DNA of 64,000 bases from positions 186,001-250,000 of the forward strand of contig NZ_VKKU01000002.1 in assembly GCF_007280415.1 (NCBI RefSeq). The letters are read 5' to 3'. The notes beneath the pieces are model-generated. The model did no database searches. It had not been told where the DNA came from and was given only the letters and a program-made list of their open reading frames with translations. This DNA comes from Sphingorhabdus contaminans. GTDB lineage: Bacteria; Pseudomonadota; Alphaproteobacteria; Sphingomonadales; Sphingomonadaceae. The position numbers were made by a program, and so were the translations under genes. This document shows, one piece after another, positions 34,964 through 44,910 of the stretch. Within the stretch, counting starts at the first letter, position 1. Every line of letters begins with the position of its first letter.

Positions 34964-35819
34964 TGCTGCTGCCCGAAACAGGCTCTACCCGTTTGCGCCG
35001 GCCGGAGGCGGTCGCGATCAGGAACAGGCCGATCAGGATCATCGGTATGGTCAGCCACTGCCCCATGCTGAGCCCGCTTGCCTGCACCAGCCATTGCAGT
35101 TGCTGGTCGGGTTCGCGGACAAATTCGACCGCAAAACGTGACAGACCGTAGATCAGCGCGGCGGTTCCGAACAGAAAGCCGGGCTTGTACCGCGCGTCGG
35201 TCTTGAAAAAGAGCGGCCACATGATCGCCGCCATCAGCAATCCTTCCAGCGCGGCTTCGTACAGCTGGCTGGGATGGCGCGGTTCGGGGCCGCCATTGGG
35301 AAAGACAATCGCCCAAGGAACATCGGTCACCCGGCCCCACAGCTCGTCATTCACGAAATTGGCAAGGCGCACGAGGAACAGGCCGAAGGGGATGACGCAG
35401 GCAATATAGTCGCACACCCGCAGGAAAGAGAGCTTGTGTTTGCGCGCCAGCAGCCAGATGGCGATAATTGTCCCCAGCGTGCCGCCATGCAGCGACATGC
35501 CCCCTTCCCATAATTTGAAGATATCGACGGGATTCTGAAGGATGGAGGGCTGGTAGAAGAAAATATAGCCGAGGCGGCCGCCGACGATGATGCCCAGCGT
35601 TGCGTAGAGGATCATATCATCGGCATGTTCGCGCGACATGGGCGCACCGGGCCTGGCAAGCAGCTTGAGAAGAAGCCAGTAACCCAGAAGGATTCCAGCA
35701 AGATAGCCCAGCGAATACCAGCGGATCTGGAAAAAGCCCAAATCCAGTGCAACGGGACCCACGCCCAGATTTTCAAACTGGATATAATCGGCAGCAGTTG
35801 CAATAATTTCAAACGGCAC
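34953..35819 (-). CDS. lgt: Prolipoprotein diacylglyceryl transferase
   Basis: A 288-residue membrane enzyme that transfers diacylglyceryl from phosphatidylglycerol to the lipobox cysteine of prolipoproteins. It has seven membrane helices; SLHGGTLG carries the essential His region, and [16 protein letters not shown] and [12 protein letters not shown] are Lgt signatures. The usual GRIGNFxNGE glycines are partly replaced ([10 protein letters not shown]), which is within family variation. The start is GTG. It is the upstream partner of midA; the gene Lnt needed for the last lipoprotein step is at 62627. Confidence 0.93.
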   Translation of the reverse strand: MPFEIIATAADYIQFENLGVGPVALDLGFFQIRWYSLGYLAGILLGYWLLLKLLARPGAPMSREHADDMILYATLGIIVGGRLGYIFFYQPSILQNPVDIFKLWEGGMSLHGGTLGTIIAIWLLARKHKLSFLRVCDYIACVIPFGLFLVRLANFVNDELWGRVTDVPWAIVFPNGGPEPRHPSQLYEAALEGLLMAAIMWPLFFKTDARYKPGFLFGTAALIYGLSRFAVEFVREPDQQLQWLVQASGLSMGQWLTIPMILIGLFLIATASGRRKRVEPVSGSSSVA

Positions 35820-35895
35820 GGGAAATCCTCAGTAAATTTTGACATTCCTATAGAGCGAAATAGAAGGTGCACAAAGAGTTTAGGAGAGAATCATA

Positions 35896-37599
35896 ATGCC
35901 GACCGAATTGGACCTTGCAATCAACGCGACGATCACGCGCCTGATGGAGAATGATGGTCCGCTGACTGTTACTCATGTTGAAAAATATGGCGTGCAGATG
36001 CCGATGCTGGCGAAGGCCCCGGCCAATCTGTCGGACTATTTCGCCTTCTTCTGTGCAACCCATGCCGAAAAGGAATTTCTGGTCGACGGCAATTGCCGCC
36101 TGACCTTTGCCGAAACCTATGCCGCGGCCCGCGCACTGGCAGGGGGACTGGTCGAAGGCCGCCAGTTGCAAAAGGGCGACCGCGTCGGCATCGCGGCCCG
36201 CAACTCGGCCAACTGGATCGTCGCCTATATGGCCATCATCATGGCAGGTGGCGTCGCGACACTGCTGAACGGCTGGTGGCAGGGCGGCGAACTTTCCGAA
36301 GGCATCCGCATGGTCGGCTGCCGCTATGTGCTTGCTGATGCCCAGCGCGCCGCGCGCCTCGAAGGGCAGGATATCGGCGATTGCCAGCTTCTGATTTTCA
36401 GCCACGACTGCGCGCCGCTCGACGGTCTGTCGGTGCTGACCTCGCAAGGTGGCGGCGCTGAAACCCCGTTGCCGGCGATCGACCCGCTGGACAATGCAAC
36501 GATCCTGTACACCTCGGGTTCGACGGGCCAGTCCAAGGGTGCCTATTCGGACCATCGCGCCGTTGTGCAGGGCGCGATGAGCTATGTCGGCCAGACGCTC
36601 GTCTTCTTCGAATTGCTGAGCGCGACCGGGCAGAGCATGCCATCGCAACCGTCGGCCCTCGTCAACGTGCCGCTGTTCCACGTCACCGCGTCGGTCCCGC
36701 TGGTGCTGCAAAGCTTCGCCATTGGCCGCAAGCTGGTGCTGATGCCCAAATGGGATGCCGAAGAGGCCATGCGCATCATCGAGAAGGAACGGATCAGCTA
36801 TTTTGTCGGCGTGCCGCTGATGAGCATCGAGCTTGCCACCCACCCGAACCGCCACAAATATGACCTAACGAGCTGCACAGCCTTTGCCGCCGGCGGCGCG
36901 CCGCGCCCGGTCGACCATGTGAAGAAAATCCGCAAGGAAATGAGCTGGGGTTACCCGCTGCTCGGCTATGGTCTCACCGAAACCAATGGCGTTGGCTGCG
37001 GCAACTTCACCGAAAACTATCTGCTCAAGCCCACCAGCACGGGTCCGGCGACCAAGCCTCTGGTCGAGGTGCAGATGCTGGATGATGACGGCAATCCGAT
37101 GCCGCAGGGCGAACGGGGCGAAGTCTGCATCCGGACCATTGCCAACTTCAACGGCTATTGGGACAATGAACAGGCAACCCGTGACGCCTTTACCGATGAC
37201 GGCTTCTTCCGCACCGGCGACATCGGCTATCTGGATGAGGACGGCTATCTCTACATCGTCGACCGCAAGAAGGACATCATCATCCGTGGCGGCGAAAATA
37301 TCAGCTGCCCCGAAGTCGAGGCCGCGGCCTATGAGCATGACTCGATCGTCGAGCTTTCGGTATTCGGGATTGCCGATGACAAATATGGCGAAGTGCCGGG
37401 CATTGTCTATTACACCAAGGATGGCGTGCCGCTGCCGGAAGAGGATTTGAAAGCATTTCTCGCCCCGCGTCTGGCGCCGTTCAAAATTCCGGTGCATTAT
37501 TGGCAAGCGCCCGAGCCGCTTCCGCGTCTCGGCACGCAGAAGATCGACCGCGTTACCCTGCGCCGCGAATATAATGCAAAGGTCGGCACGACAGCCTGA
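35896..37599 (+). CDS. AMP-forming acyl-CoA synthetase (class I adenylate-forming enzyme)
   Basis: A 567-residue adenylate-forming ligase. The P-loop is ILYTSGSTGQSKGAYSDH, A5 is YGLTETNG, A7/A8 are RTGDIGYLDEDGYLYIVDRKKDIIIRGGENI, and the Lys in LGTQKIDR is the likely catalytic lysine. The ATG has AGGAGA upstream. Length and motifs fit long- or medium-chain fatty acid CoA ligases. It is read away from lgt and leads to glnD by a 60-bp gap. The chain-length specificity cannot be read from sequence. Confidence 0.88.
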   Translation: MPTELDLAINATITRLMENDGPLTVTHVEKYGVQMPMLAKAPANLSDYFAFFCATHAEKEFLVDGNCRLTFAETYAAARALAGGLVEGRQLQKGDRVGIAARNSANWIVAYMAIIMAGGVATLLNGWWQGGELSEGIRMVGCRYVLADAQRAARLEGQDIGDCQLLIFSHDCAPLDGLSVLTSQGGGAETPLPAIDPLDNATILYTSGSTGQSKGAYSDHRAVVQGAMSYVGQTLVFFELLSATGQSMPSQPSALVNVPLFHVTASVPLVLQSFAIGRKLVLMPKWDAEEAMRIIEKERISYFVGVPLMSIELATHPNRHKYDLTSCTAFAAGGAPRPVDHVKKIRKEMSWGYPLLGYGLTETNGVGCGNFTENYLLKPTSTGPATKPLVEVQMLDDDGNPMPQGERGEVCIRTIANFNGYWDNEQATRDAFTDDGFFRTGDIGYLDEDGYLYIVDRKKDIIIRGGENISCPEVEAAAYEHDSIVELSVFGIADDKYGEVPGIVYYTKDGVPLPEEDLKAFLAPRLAPFKIPVHYWQAPEPLPRLGTQKIDRVTLRREYNAKVGTTA

Positions 37600-37659
37600 T
37601 ATCGTCCCTCTGCGCGCATTTTGGTTCGACCCGGGAGAAATAGGGGTATAGGAGACCCT

Positions 37660-40419
37660 ATGGCTTCGACAGCGGATCATATAGTTAAGCAGCGCGATAT
37701 CATCGACCGGAAATCGCTGGCGGAAACGCTCGACGAAATTGCGTCCGAACGCGAAACGCTGACCCAGCGCGCACGCGTGCTGGAACAGTTGCAGACGGCA
37801 CTGGCGCATGGCCGGGGCGAAATCGACCGCCGGTTGCAATTGCATCCGTCGCAGGGATATCGCGCGGCGACAGAGCAGGCCTTTTTGATCGACCAGATTG
37901 TCCGGCTGATCTACGATTATGTCACGGTCCATGTCTATCCCGCGGCCAACCGCTCATCATCCGAACGGATCGCGGTGCTGGCGGTCGGCGGCTATGGGCG
38001 CGGGGAAATGGCGCCGCACAGCGATGTCGACATCGCCTTTGTAACCCCGTTCAAACGCAGCTCATGGACCGAACAGGTCGTCGAGGCGATACTCTATCTT
38101 CTCTGGGATTTAGGGCTGAAGGTCGGGCAATCAAGCCGTTCGCTCGACGAGACAGTCAAGATGGCGCAAGAGGATCTGACCATCCGCACCGCATTGCTCG
38201 AAAGCCGCTTCGTCTGGGGCGACCGCGAGATTTATGAGCAGGCCAGCCGCCGTTTCTGGAACGAAGTCGTTGGCAAGACGGCGTCGGAATTTGTCCGGCT
38301 AAAAATGATCGAGCGCGACGAGCGGCACAAGCGTATGGGCGACAGCCGCTATGTTGTGGAGCCCAATGTCAAGGACGGCAAAGGGGGCTTGCGCGATCTG
38401 CATACCCTTTACTGGATCGGGAAATATATCCACCAGGTGTCATCCGCATCCGACCTCGTCAGCGTCGGTCTGCTGACCGCGGACGAATATCGGCGGTTTC
38501 GCAAGGCAGAGAATTTCCTTTGGGCGGTGCGCTGCCATATGCACGCTATCACCAATCGCGCCGAAGACCGCCTGACCTTTGACCTGCAGCGGGAAGTCGC
38601 CGAACGGATGAACTTCGCCGACCGCCCCGGACGTTCGACTGTCGAGCGGTTCATGCAATATTATTTCCTGAACGCGAAAACAGTGGGCGATGTGACCGGC
38701 CTGTTCCTCGCGCATCTCGACGAAGCCATGGCGAAGAAGGGGCGGCGTTTTCTGCCGACCTTCACGCGCAAGCCCCGTAAACTCAATGGCTTCCAACTGG
38801 ACCGCGGCCGCCTGGCCCTGCCGCATGACAATTTTTTTGAAGAAGACCCGGTCCGGCTTCTGGAGATATTCCAGCTTGCCGATCTGCACGGCCTGGAAAT
38901 CCATCCCCTCGCCATGCGCGCGGCCCAGCGCGACGCCCGGCTGATCGACAGAAATGTGCAACGCAATGCGCGGGCCAATGCGCTGTTTCTGGATGTCTTA
39001 TGTTCGCCGCGTGATCCCGAAACAGTGTTGCGCTGGATGAATGAATCGACGGTTTTCGGACGCTTCATTCCCGATTTCCGGCGCGTGGTCGCACAGATGC
39101 AGTTCGACATGTACCATCACTATACGGTCGACGAACATTCAATACGCGCTATAGGCCTATTGGCGGAGATTGAATCGGGTGAACTAAAGGCAGATCATCC
39201 GCTGTCGACCGCGATCATGCGGCAGATTGTCAGTCGCCGTGTGTTATTTGTGGCGACATTGCTGCACGACATCGCCAAAGGCCGTGGCGGAGACCATAGT
39301 GTTTTGGGGGCTGAGGTTGCCGAAAATCTATGCCCGAGGCTGGGGCTTAACCCTGCAGAGACAGAAACAGTGGCATGGCTGGTGCGCTACCACTTGCTGA
39401 TGTCGGCGACCGCTTTCAAACGGGATTTGGCCGATTTCAAAACGATCCTGGATTTCGCCCAGGCCGTTCAGTCGCCCGAACGTTTGCGGCTGTTGCTGGT
39501 CCTGACCGTGGTTGATATCCGCGCCGTAGGTCCGGGCGTCTGGAACAGCTGGAAACGGCAGCTATTGTCGGATCTGTATGAGGCAACCGAGGAAGTGCTG
39601 CGCCTTGGCCACAAGCAGCGCGGTCGTGAAGAGCGCATTGCCGCTAAGAAAGAGCAGTTGGAAAAGATACTCAATCTGCCCGCCGCCGAGTTTGCCAAGC
39701 TGGCAAAGCGCTTGCCCGATGCGTACTGGATTGCCGAACCATCCGACATCATCGCACGCAATGCAAAGCATTTGCTCGCCAACAAGGACGCCGATCTTGC
39801 CATCGATGCCTGCTATTATCCGGAGCGTGGTGCGACACTGGTAACCGTTTATGCAGCGGACCATCCTGGACTTTTCTACCGTATCGCTGGCGCCATCCAT
39901 TTGGCGGGTGGCAATATTATCGATGCACGAATCCATACAAGCAGCGACGGCATGGCGGTCGACAACTTCCTGATCCAGGATCCGCTTGGCCGGCCATTCC
40001 GCGAGCAAGGTCAACTGAACCGGTTGTCACGCACGATCCAGGATGCCTTGACCAATCGCGCAAAGTTGATGGCGCAGCTCGATGCAAAGCCGAAAGCCTT
40101 GCGCCGTGCAGATGCCTTCAAGATTGCACCATCCGTTTTCATCGAGAACACGGCATCGAACCGCTTTACGGTGGTCGAAGTCAACGCGCTCGACCGTCCG
40201 GCGCTGTTGAATAATTTGGCGCAAGCGCTGTTTGAATCCAAGGTCACTTTGCACAGCGCGCATATTGCGACCTATGGCGAACGGGCGGTCGACACATTTT
40301 ACGTGACGGACCTATTTGGCGGAAAAATTGAAAGCCGGTCCCGACTGAAGTCGCTCGAAGCGCGGCTGATTGATGCTGCGGCTGGCAACCATCTGACCAA
40401 AGGCAAAGCTGCCGCATAA
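37660..40419 (+). CDS. glnD: [Protein-PII] uridylyltransferase/uridylyl-removing enzyme
   Basis: A 919-residue sensor of glutamine that uridylylates and de-uridylylates PII proteins. The nucleotidyltransferase site is GGYGRGEMAPHSDVDIAF, the HD domain has HHYTVDEHS and LLHDIAKGRGGDHS, and two C-terminal ACT domains (VYAADHPGLFYRIAGAI and VNALDRPALLNNLAQAL) bind glutamine. The ATG follows GGAG by six bases; a TTG-led longer frame is rejected. Full length compared with the family; all domains are intact. Confidence 0.95.
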   Translation: MASTADHIVKQRDIIDRKSLAETLDEIASERETLTQRARVLEQLQTALAHGRGEIDRRLQLHPSQGYRAATEQAFLIDQIVRLIYDYVTVHVYPAANRSSSERIAVLAVGGYGRGEMAPHSDVDIAFVTPFKRSSWTEQVVEAILYLLWDLGLKVGQSSRSLDETVKMAQEDLTIRTALLESRFVWGDREIYEQASRRFWNEVVGKTASEFVRLKMIERDERHKRMGDSRYVVEPNVKDGKGGLRDLHTLYWIGKYIHQVSSASDLVSVGLLTADEYRRFRKAENFLWAVRCHMHAITNRAEDRLTFDLQREVAERMNFADRPGRSTVERFMQYYFLNAKTVGDVTGLFLAHLDEAMAKKGRRFLPTFTRKPRKLNGFQLDRGRLALPHDNFFEEDPVRLLEIFQLADLHGLEIHPLAMRAAQRDARLIDRNVQRNARANALFLDVLCSPRDPETVLRWMNESTVFGRFIPDFRRVVAQMQFDMYHHYTVDEHSIRAIGLLAEIESGELKADHPLSTAIMRQIVSRRVLFVATLLHDIAKGRGGDHSVLGAEVAENLCPRLGLNPAETETVAWLVRYHLLMSATAFKRDLADFKTILDFAQAVQSPERLRLLLVLTVVDIRAVGPGVWNSWKRQLLSDLYEATEEVLRLGHKQRGREERIAAKKEQLEKILNLPAAEFAKLAKRLPDAYWIAEPSDIIARNAKHLLANKDADLAIDACYYPERGATLVTVYAADHPGLFYRIAGAIHLAGGNIIDARIHTSSDGMAVDNFLIQDPLGRPFREQGQLNRLSRTIQDALTNRAKLMAQLDAKPKALRRADAFKIAPSVFIENTASNRFTVVEVNALDRPALLNNLAQALFESKVTLHSAHIATYGERAVDTFYVTDLFGGKIESRSRLKSLEARLIDAAAGNHLTKGKAAA

Positions 40420-40500
40420 TCGCACTGCAGGTGGACAAAATCATGCGTGGGCATGATGTGGTGCAGCTACGTACGCGTTCCGAACCACAGCCTTTAACGT

Positions 40501-40530
40501 AAAAAAAAGGGCCGGTCTTTCGACCAGCCC
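40501..40530 (-). terminator. Intrinsic terminator of ompA
   Basis: On the minus strand GGGCTGGTC-GAAA-GACCGGCCC is followed by eight T residues, a classical rho-independent terminator about 30 bp after the ompA stop. Its stem also lies downstream of the convergent glnD gene, which has no T-run on its own side. Confidence 0.88.
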
Positions 40531-40560
40531 TTCTTCTTGTCTTGTTCGGTAATCCGAAGA

Positions 40561-41685
40561 TTACATGCCCGAACCCGGACCGTAGGTGACTTCCACGCGA
40601 CGGTTTTGCGGTTCACGCTCACCATCAGCGGTCTGTACCAGAGGTGCGGTTTCACCGAATGCTTCGGACGAAATCGCGCCACCGGCAACACCCTTGGACT
40701 CAAGATATGCACGGACGGTCGAGTTACGACGCTGCGACAGACCGACGTTGTACGTTGCCGTACCCGACTTGTCTGCGTGTCCAGCCAGCATGACCTTCGC
40801 ATTGCCGCAATTGGCGTACTGGGCAACGGCGTTGTCCAGAACCGAAGCTGCGTCAGGACGCAGGTTCGACTTATCCCAATCGAAGAACACGATATATGGC
40901 CCCGAGTTGCAAACCGGCGCAGGTGGCGGCGGCGGGGGTGGCGGGGGTGGCGGGGGTGCAACATAAGGCGGAGGCGGAGGCGGCGGTGCCACTTCCACAG
41001 GCTCCGGTGCGCCACCGAAGTTATAAATCAGGCTGCCCATGATGCTGTGCGAGCGGAAACGTGTGTCCACCGAACGGCCCAGACGATCTACAACATTGAC
41101 ATTATCAGCGTTGAAGAAACGATATTTCAGGCCAACATCCCAGTTGTCGCTGATCGGTGCACGAACGCCGGCAAGAGCCTGCCATGCGAAACCGGTGTCC
41201 GAATCGTCGAGCCACGAAGGCGCGCCCAATACGGTCTGGAGATCAACGCGAGCAACACCGACGCCACCGCCGACGAAGCCCTGGATGCCGTCATCATCAC
41301 CAAAGTCCAGAAGACCATTGACCATGAAGCTCAGTGCGTTTGCATCACCGCCAACGTCATAATTGCCGCCAGGTGCGAGTCCGGTCGAAGCACCGCCAGT
41401 GATCTGACGGGTCGCGCTTGCGAAGGTCTGTACGTCTGCTTCACGATACGATACTTCTGATTCCAAACGGAAACCACCGAAGTCGTAACCTACAACACCA
41501 CCAAAATCATAACCGGTGTCATTGTCGAGCGACGCTGCGTCATTAACGCCAGCGATGTCCAACTGCATATCTTCAACAATCATGGCACCGCCATCAACTC
41601 CGACATACCACTGGTCGTCGCGGGCCAAAGCCGGTGATGCCAGAGCAGTAGAAGCGAGCGCCAAACCTATGGCTAACTTACGCAT
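40561..41685 (-). CDS. ompA: OmpA-family outer membrane protein
   Basis: A 374-residue outer membrane protein. A signal peptide (LASTALASPALA) precedes an eight-strand beta-barrel-type region (about 22-205) with GYDFGGVVGYDFGGFRLE and VDTRFRSHSIMGSLIYNFG. A long polyproline linker (runs of 7 and 12 Pro) follows, then the peptidoglycan-binding OmpA-C domain with VFFDWDKSNLRPDA and GHADKSGTATYNVGLSQRRN. The ATG (MRKLAIG) is preferred to a TTG one codon before. An exact EcfG promoter lies 40 bases upstream and an intrinsic terminator follows. Confidence 0.92.
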   Translation of the reverse strand: MRKLAIGLALASTALASPALARDDQWYVGVDGGAMIVEDMQLDIAGVNDAASLDNDTGYDFGGVVGYDFGGFRLESEVSYREADVQTFASATRQITGGASTGLAPGGNYDVGGDANALSFMVNGLLDFGDDDGIQGFVGGGVGVARVDLQTVLGAPSWLDDSDTGFAWQALAGVRAPISDNWDVGLKYRFFNADNVNVVDRLGRSVDTRFRSHSIMGSLIYNFGGAPEPVEVAPPPPPPPYVAPPPPPPPPPPPPAPVCNSGPYIVFFDWDKSNLRPDAASVLDNAVAQYANCGNAKVMLAGHADKSGTATYNVGLSQRRNSTVRAYLESKGVAGGAISSEAFGETAPLVQTADGEREPQNRRVEVTYGPGSGM

Positions 41686-41724
41686 CAACTTTCCCCTTTT
41701 CTATCTTAGGAACGGAAATTCGAG

Positions 41725-41749
41725 AACGCAGGTCTATCGATTCTGTTCC
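41725..41749 (-). promoter_or_regulatory. EcfG promoter of ompA
   Basis: On the minus strand GGAAC (41749-41745), 16 bases, CGTT (41728-41725) exactly matches EcfG. It ends 40 bases before the ATG and lies inside an otherwise ordinary upstream region. A housekeeping promoter for such an abundant porin-like protein is expected as well but is not obvious. Confidence 0.75.
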
Positions 41750-41843
41750 ATCGATGCAAGCAACTATGTCGTTATACTGTTGCCGAAATGTCGCTATTTG
41801 ACGAAAAAAGCCCATTTTCGACAGCCACTTTTTACGCGATAGT

Positions 41844-42293
41844 TCAACGGGTAACATGCCCTAACGACCTGAAATGGTCCAACAGCCGCTTAATCGCCTG
41901 ACGCGCTTCTGCATCGACGGTTGAACCGCCGGCGGGGTCCGGGATCGCAGGTGCCGCAATCCAGTTTCCATCGACGTGCACAAGATCCGTTCCCGTTGCA
42001 TTCAGGCGAACCCGCATTCCCTCCGCCGGACGGGCAAAGCGCCAGTCGGAACCAACCCAGATGGCGAGCTGCCCGGACTTTCCCGACCACTCGCCCGTGG
42101 CCCCGTCGTCAATCAGCCAGCATTTGCCAGTTGCATCGTCGTCGAGGTCAGGAACTGCCGCAATGCGATCTGCGGCAACCGCATGCAGTAAAGCATCAAT
42201 GCGAACCAGCGCCTCATTATGCGTCACTTCCTTTTGCGTCTGGCTTGTGACCAGCAATGGCAGGTCAAAACGTGCGGTTTGCAAGGATGGCAT
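41844..42293 (-). CDS. DUF2793-family protein, last gene of the GTA-like cluster
   Basis: A 149-residue protein with the DUF2793 N-terminus LPLLVTSQTQKEVTHNEALV and the domain phrase CWLIDDGATGEWSGKSGQLA. DUF2793 proteins sit at the tail-tip end of Rhodobacterales and sphingomonad GTA clusters and may decorate the tail or act in adhesion. It starts 30 bp after the tail-tip gene. It may be the final gene of the transcript. The function is unknown beyond the location. Confidence 0.82.
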   Translation of the reverse strand: MPSLQTARFDLPLLVTSQTQKEVTHNEALVRIDALLHAVAADRIAAVPDLDDDATGKCWLIDDGATGEWSGKSGQLAIWVGSDWRFARPAEGMRVRLNATGTDLVHVDGNWIAAPAIPDPAGGSTVDAEARQAIKRLLDHFRSLGHVTR

Positions 42294-42323
42294 AATCTAT
42301 TCTCCTTATGCGAATTAAATGGT

Positions 42324-44495
42324 TCAGACGGGCCCTAATTGCAGAGGCCGGGACTCCGCAAAGCGGCCGATCTGGACAATTTCGACCGTCAATCCGGATG
42401 ACGCGGGAACAGGCAATTCACCGGCATTCAAAGCAAAGGTGGGGACAGCCATTTCCCACTCGCCGACAAGCGCGGCATCTGCAAACAGGCGCACCCGATA
42501 GCGTTCTGTATCTTCGGCAATGATCTGATCGACACCGTCTTTCCAGCCATTGTCGATGCGCGATCGCCTGATCCAGCGCGCCGATACTCCCCCGTCCGGG
42601 GTGCGCGCAAAAGTGCCATGAACCGGGGCCAACGGTGTCGTTGCCAGTGCGCGAACTTCGACGGACGATGTAACAGGATGACTGTCACCCAGGCCTAATG
42701 CCTCGGCCTTTACTACGTCGCCCGATGCAAAAAGGCGCTCGTCGATGATCCGGGCGGTTTCCGGTTCGACCAGAAGGAAAATCGATCCCGCGGGATGCGG
42801 TGGCACAGGTTCATCTTGCCCGTGGCATCCCCGCAAAAGATTGGAAAAGCGGTACATACCGCCCCCCAGATCCACGCAATTGCCATAGCGGATAAATTCG
42901 CCCCCCAGCCAGACAAGCGGGGCGTCGGGATCAAGGGGTGAACCTGTGCGGTTGGCGATGTCCATATTGCTGTTGAGCATCCGCACCGAAAATCCGGACC
43001 GCGCATCGATCAAATGCACCGGATGCGGCGTGAGCGGGTCGAGCGTTGTGCCCATGATCGCCGGCTGCGCCGTAATGCCCAGCTCAATCTGGTTTCCTGC
43101 CATATTCAAGGACAGCGCCGCGCGCCGCCAGCCAGTGTCGGTACCGCTCGCAAACAGGGCCACAAGTGGTCGTCCGGGATCATTCAGTCCGAGCGATGGC
43201 AATTCGATCGCGGCCAGGCGTGTTTGCCCGGTTCGAACATCGGGCGTCGCGACATGACGGCCCGGGATTGCGAAAGGTTCCGTCGGGCTGGATGCCCCCG
43301 GCTCTGCATGCGCCGTTATGCGCGCGGTTCCAAAGCGGCGCTCGACCTCGTCAATGTGCCAGACTTGCCCAGCCGCATCGGCAAAGCTGTCGCCGGGCGA
43401 AACTCGTATCCCGCCCGATGCCACATCGCCCGACCAAGCAAATCGCCCGCTTTGCATATGGCATAAACGCTGCTCAACAATCCGCTTAGCTTCGGTCGCA
43501 TCCAGAACGGCAGGAAACTCGATCACCTCTTCACCCCGTGAAGACACCCCCCGGACACCCCGTTGTAGGCTGATCTGAAAATCACGCTCTGGATCATAAT
43601 AGCGCAACGTCATGGCTTGCGGGATGCGACCTATTGGTTCGATTGTCTGTTGCGGCAATTCAAACTCTGCGCTGTTTTCGGACAGCGCCGGCACGATATC
43701 CGTCCGCACCGCAACCGCAGCCTGCCGGTCGCGAATATGCAGGTCCCGGTCCTGACGAACGCAGTCCAGCGACAAAATGTCAGCGAGATGCACAAGAGGT
43801 TCCCGGGCGGATGCACCGGCCAATGCAAAACCGCGCAGCGTTTGCGTGGCTGTTCCCCCCACAGCGCCGCCCGAGGCGTGCTCGAAAATTTCGGTGACGG
43901 GGACGGCATCTTCACGTTCGAACAGTTCGAACGTCAGCGACGGGATTCGGTTGCCATATTCGGCAAGCTGAAGATCCTCGAACATCGCATAGGCGATCCC
44001 GCGATAGGCGGGGCAATGGCCTGCACCTTCTGCCGATGCCATGAGCGGATCGAGCGGCTGGTCATCATGTCCGGTATATAAACGCAACTGCGTATCGACC
44101 TTCAGGTCGCCCGCAGCGCCGCGCAGCAGATTTCCGTCGGCCCAAATCCGGCCGATCCGCGCAACCGGGCGGCAGGACAGCGCGACCGCCATGCTGACCG
44201 AATAGCTGTAATTTACCGTCGAAGGCCGTCCCTTTCCGCCGCCGCTTTTCGTCCGCCGCTCCACCAGATCGGTTGCCCATATGACCGTGCCAGCGACGCG
44301 CATCACACCGAAAACCCCAGGAATCTGGGTGCCATAGCTGGATGTCTGCACCTCCAGTTCTTTAAGGCGCGGTCCCTGCCGCGCTTTGGGCGCGAACAAT
44401 ATATTGTCCGCCTGACGCCCCAAGGCCGCGCCAATCGCACCGCCCAGGGGGCCGCCAATCGCAGAGCCGACCGCTGTAAGAACAAGCGTTGCCAT
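42324..44495 (-). CDS. GTA tail-tip/host-contact protein (gp15-like, without TIM-barrel domain)
   Basis: A 723-residue protein. A hydrophobic Gly/Ala-rich start (TAVGSAIGGPLGGAIGAALG) and LEVQTSSYGTQIPGVFGVMR mark the start of phage tail proteins of the GTA gp15 group; the body has LFASGDVVKAEALG and RSRIDNGWKDGVDQ. The RcGTA counterpart is about 1300 residues with an N-terminal TIM-barrel part; this copy is shorter and seems to lack it. It starts with ATG two bases after the NlpC/P60 gene stop. It should form the baseplate or fibre hub. Confidence 0.8.
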   Translation of the reverse strand: MATLVLTAVGSAIGGPLGGAIGAALGRQADNILFAPKARQGPRLKELEVQTSSYGTQIPGVFGVMRVAGTVIWATDLVERRTKSGGGKGRPSTVNYSYSVSMAVALSCRPVARIGRIWADGNLLRGAAGDLKVDTQLRLYTGHDDQPLDPLMASAEGAGHCPAYRGIAYAMFEDLQLAEYGNRIPSLTFELFEREDAVPVTEIFEHASGGAVGGTATQTLRGFALAGASAREPLVHLADILSLDCVRQDRDLHIRDRQAAVAVRTDIVPALSENSAEFELPQQTIEPIGRIPQAMTLRYYDPERDFQISLQRGVRGVSSRGEEVIEFPAVLDATEAKRIVEQRLCHMQSGRFAWSGDVASGGIRVSPGDSFADAAGQVWHIDEVERRFGTARITAHAEPGASSPTEPFAIPGRHVATPDVRTGQTRLAAIELPSLGLNDPGRPLVALFASGTDTGWRRAALSLNMAGNQIELGITAQPAIMGTTLDPLTPHPVHLIDARSGFSVRMLNSNMDIANRTGSPLDPDAPLVWLGGEFIRYGNCVDLGGGMYRFSNLLRGCHGQDEPVPPHPAGSIFLLVEPETARIIDERLFASGDVVKAEALGLGDSHPVTSSVEVRALATTPLAPVHGTFARTPDGGVSARWIRRSRIDNGWKDGVDQIIAEDTERYRVRLFADAALVGEWEMAVPTFALNAGELPVPASSGLTVEIVQIGRFAESRPLQLGPV

Positions 44496-44496
44496 T

Positions 44497-44910
44497 TCAA
44501 TCTCCCACAAGACGCCAGCGGCCGATGACAGGCCAGGGCAGAGATACAGGGTTCAGTACAACACGCCGCAGACCGGCATGCGCGTGGACCAGGCCATGCC
44601 CGGTCACGATTGCCAGATGGAATTGCCATGCGGCGGGCTGGCACAGCAAAATGTCACCCGGTGCCGGATTCTCCTGCGCTAAACGGCGGAAAACAGGGCA
44701 ATCAAAAAAGGCTGTAATGCGTTCCAGATATTGACCGCGGAGGGTATAGCCATCGGGAATCCGATAGTCCGGAATATGCTCTGCCAGAGCCACAGCCACA
44801 ACGCCGACACAATCCAGCCCTGCACGCGGGCATCTTCCGCCCAGCTTGAAAGGGACACCGACAAGATCAAGCGCACGGCTTGCCACCGTCGCGCGCGCAT
44901 CAACTGGCAC
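44497..44910 (-). CDS. NlpC/P60-type cell-wall peptidase of the GTA-like tail (gp14-like)
   Basis: A 137-residue cysteine peptidase, expected to cleave peptidoglycan during DNA delivery. The catalytic Cys is in LDCVGVVAVA and the His in WQFHLAIVTGHGLVHAHAG; the second His fits the third active residue. Length and neighbours match GTA gp14. It overlaps the DUF2163 gene by 11 bases and abuts the tail-tip gene. Confidence 0.85.
   Translation of the reverse strand: MPVDARATVASRALDLVGVPFKLGGRCPRAGLDCVGVVAVALAEHIPDYRIPDGYTLRGQYLERITAFFDCPVFRRLAQENPAPGDILLCQPAAWQFHLAIVTGHGLVHAHAGLRRVVLNPVSLPWPVIGRWRLVGD

Noticed and set aside
33869-35071. A 400-residue plus-strand frame across midA
   Set aside because: Antisense shadow of the midA/lgt pair, without recognisable motifs.
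40921-40955. A tandem GGCGGGGGT-type repeat as a phase-variable tract
   Set aside because: It encodes the polyproline linker of OmpA; the repeats are codon-based and imperfect, so linker coding explains them without frame switching.
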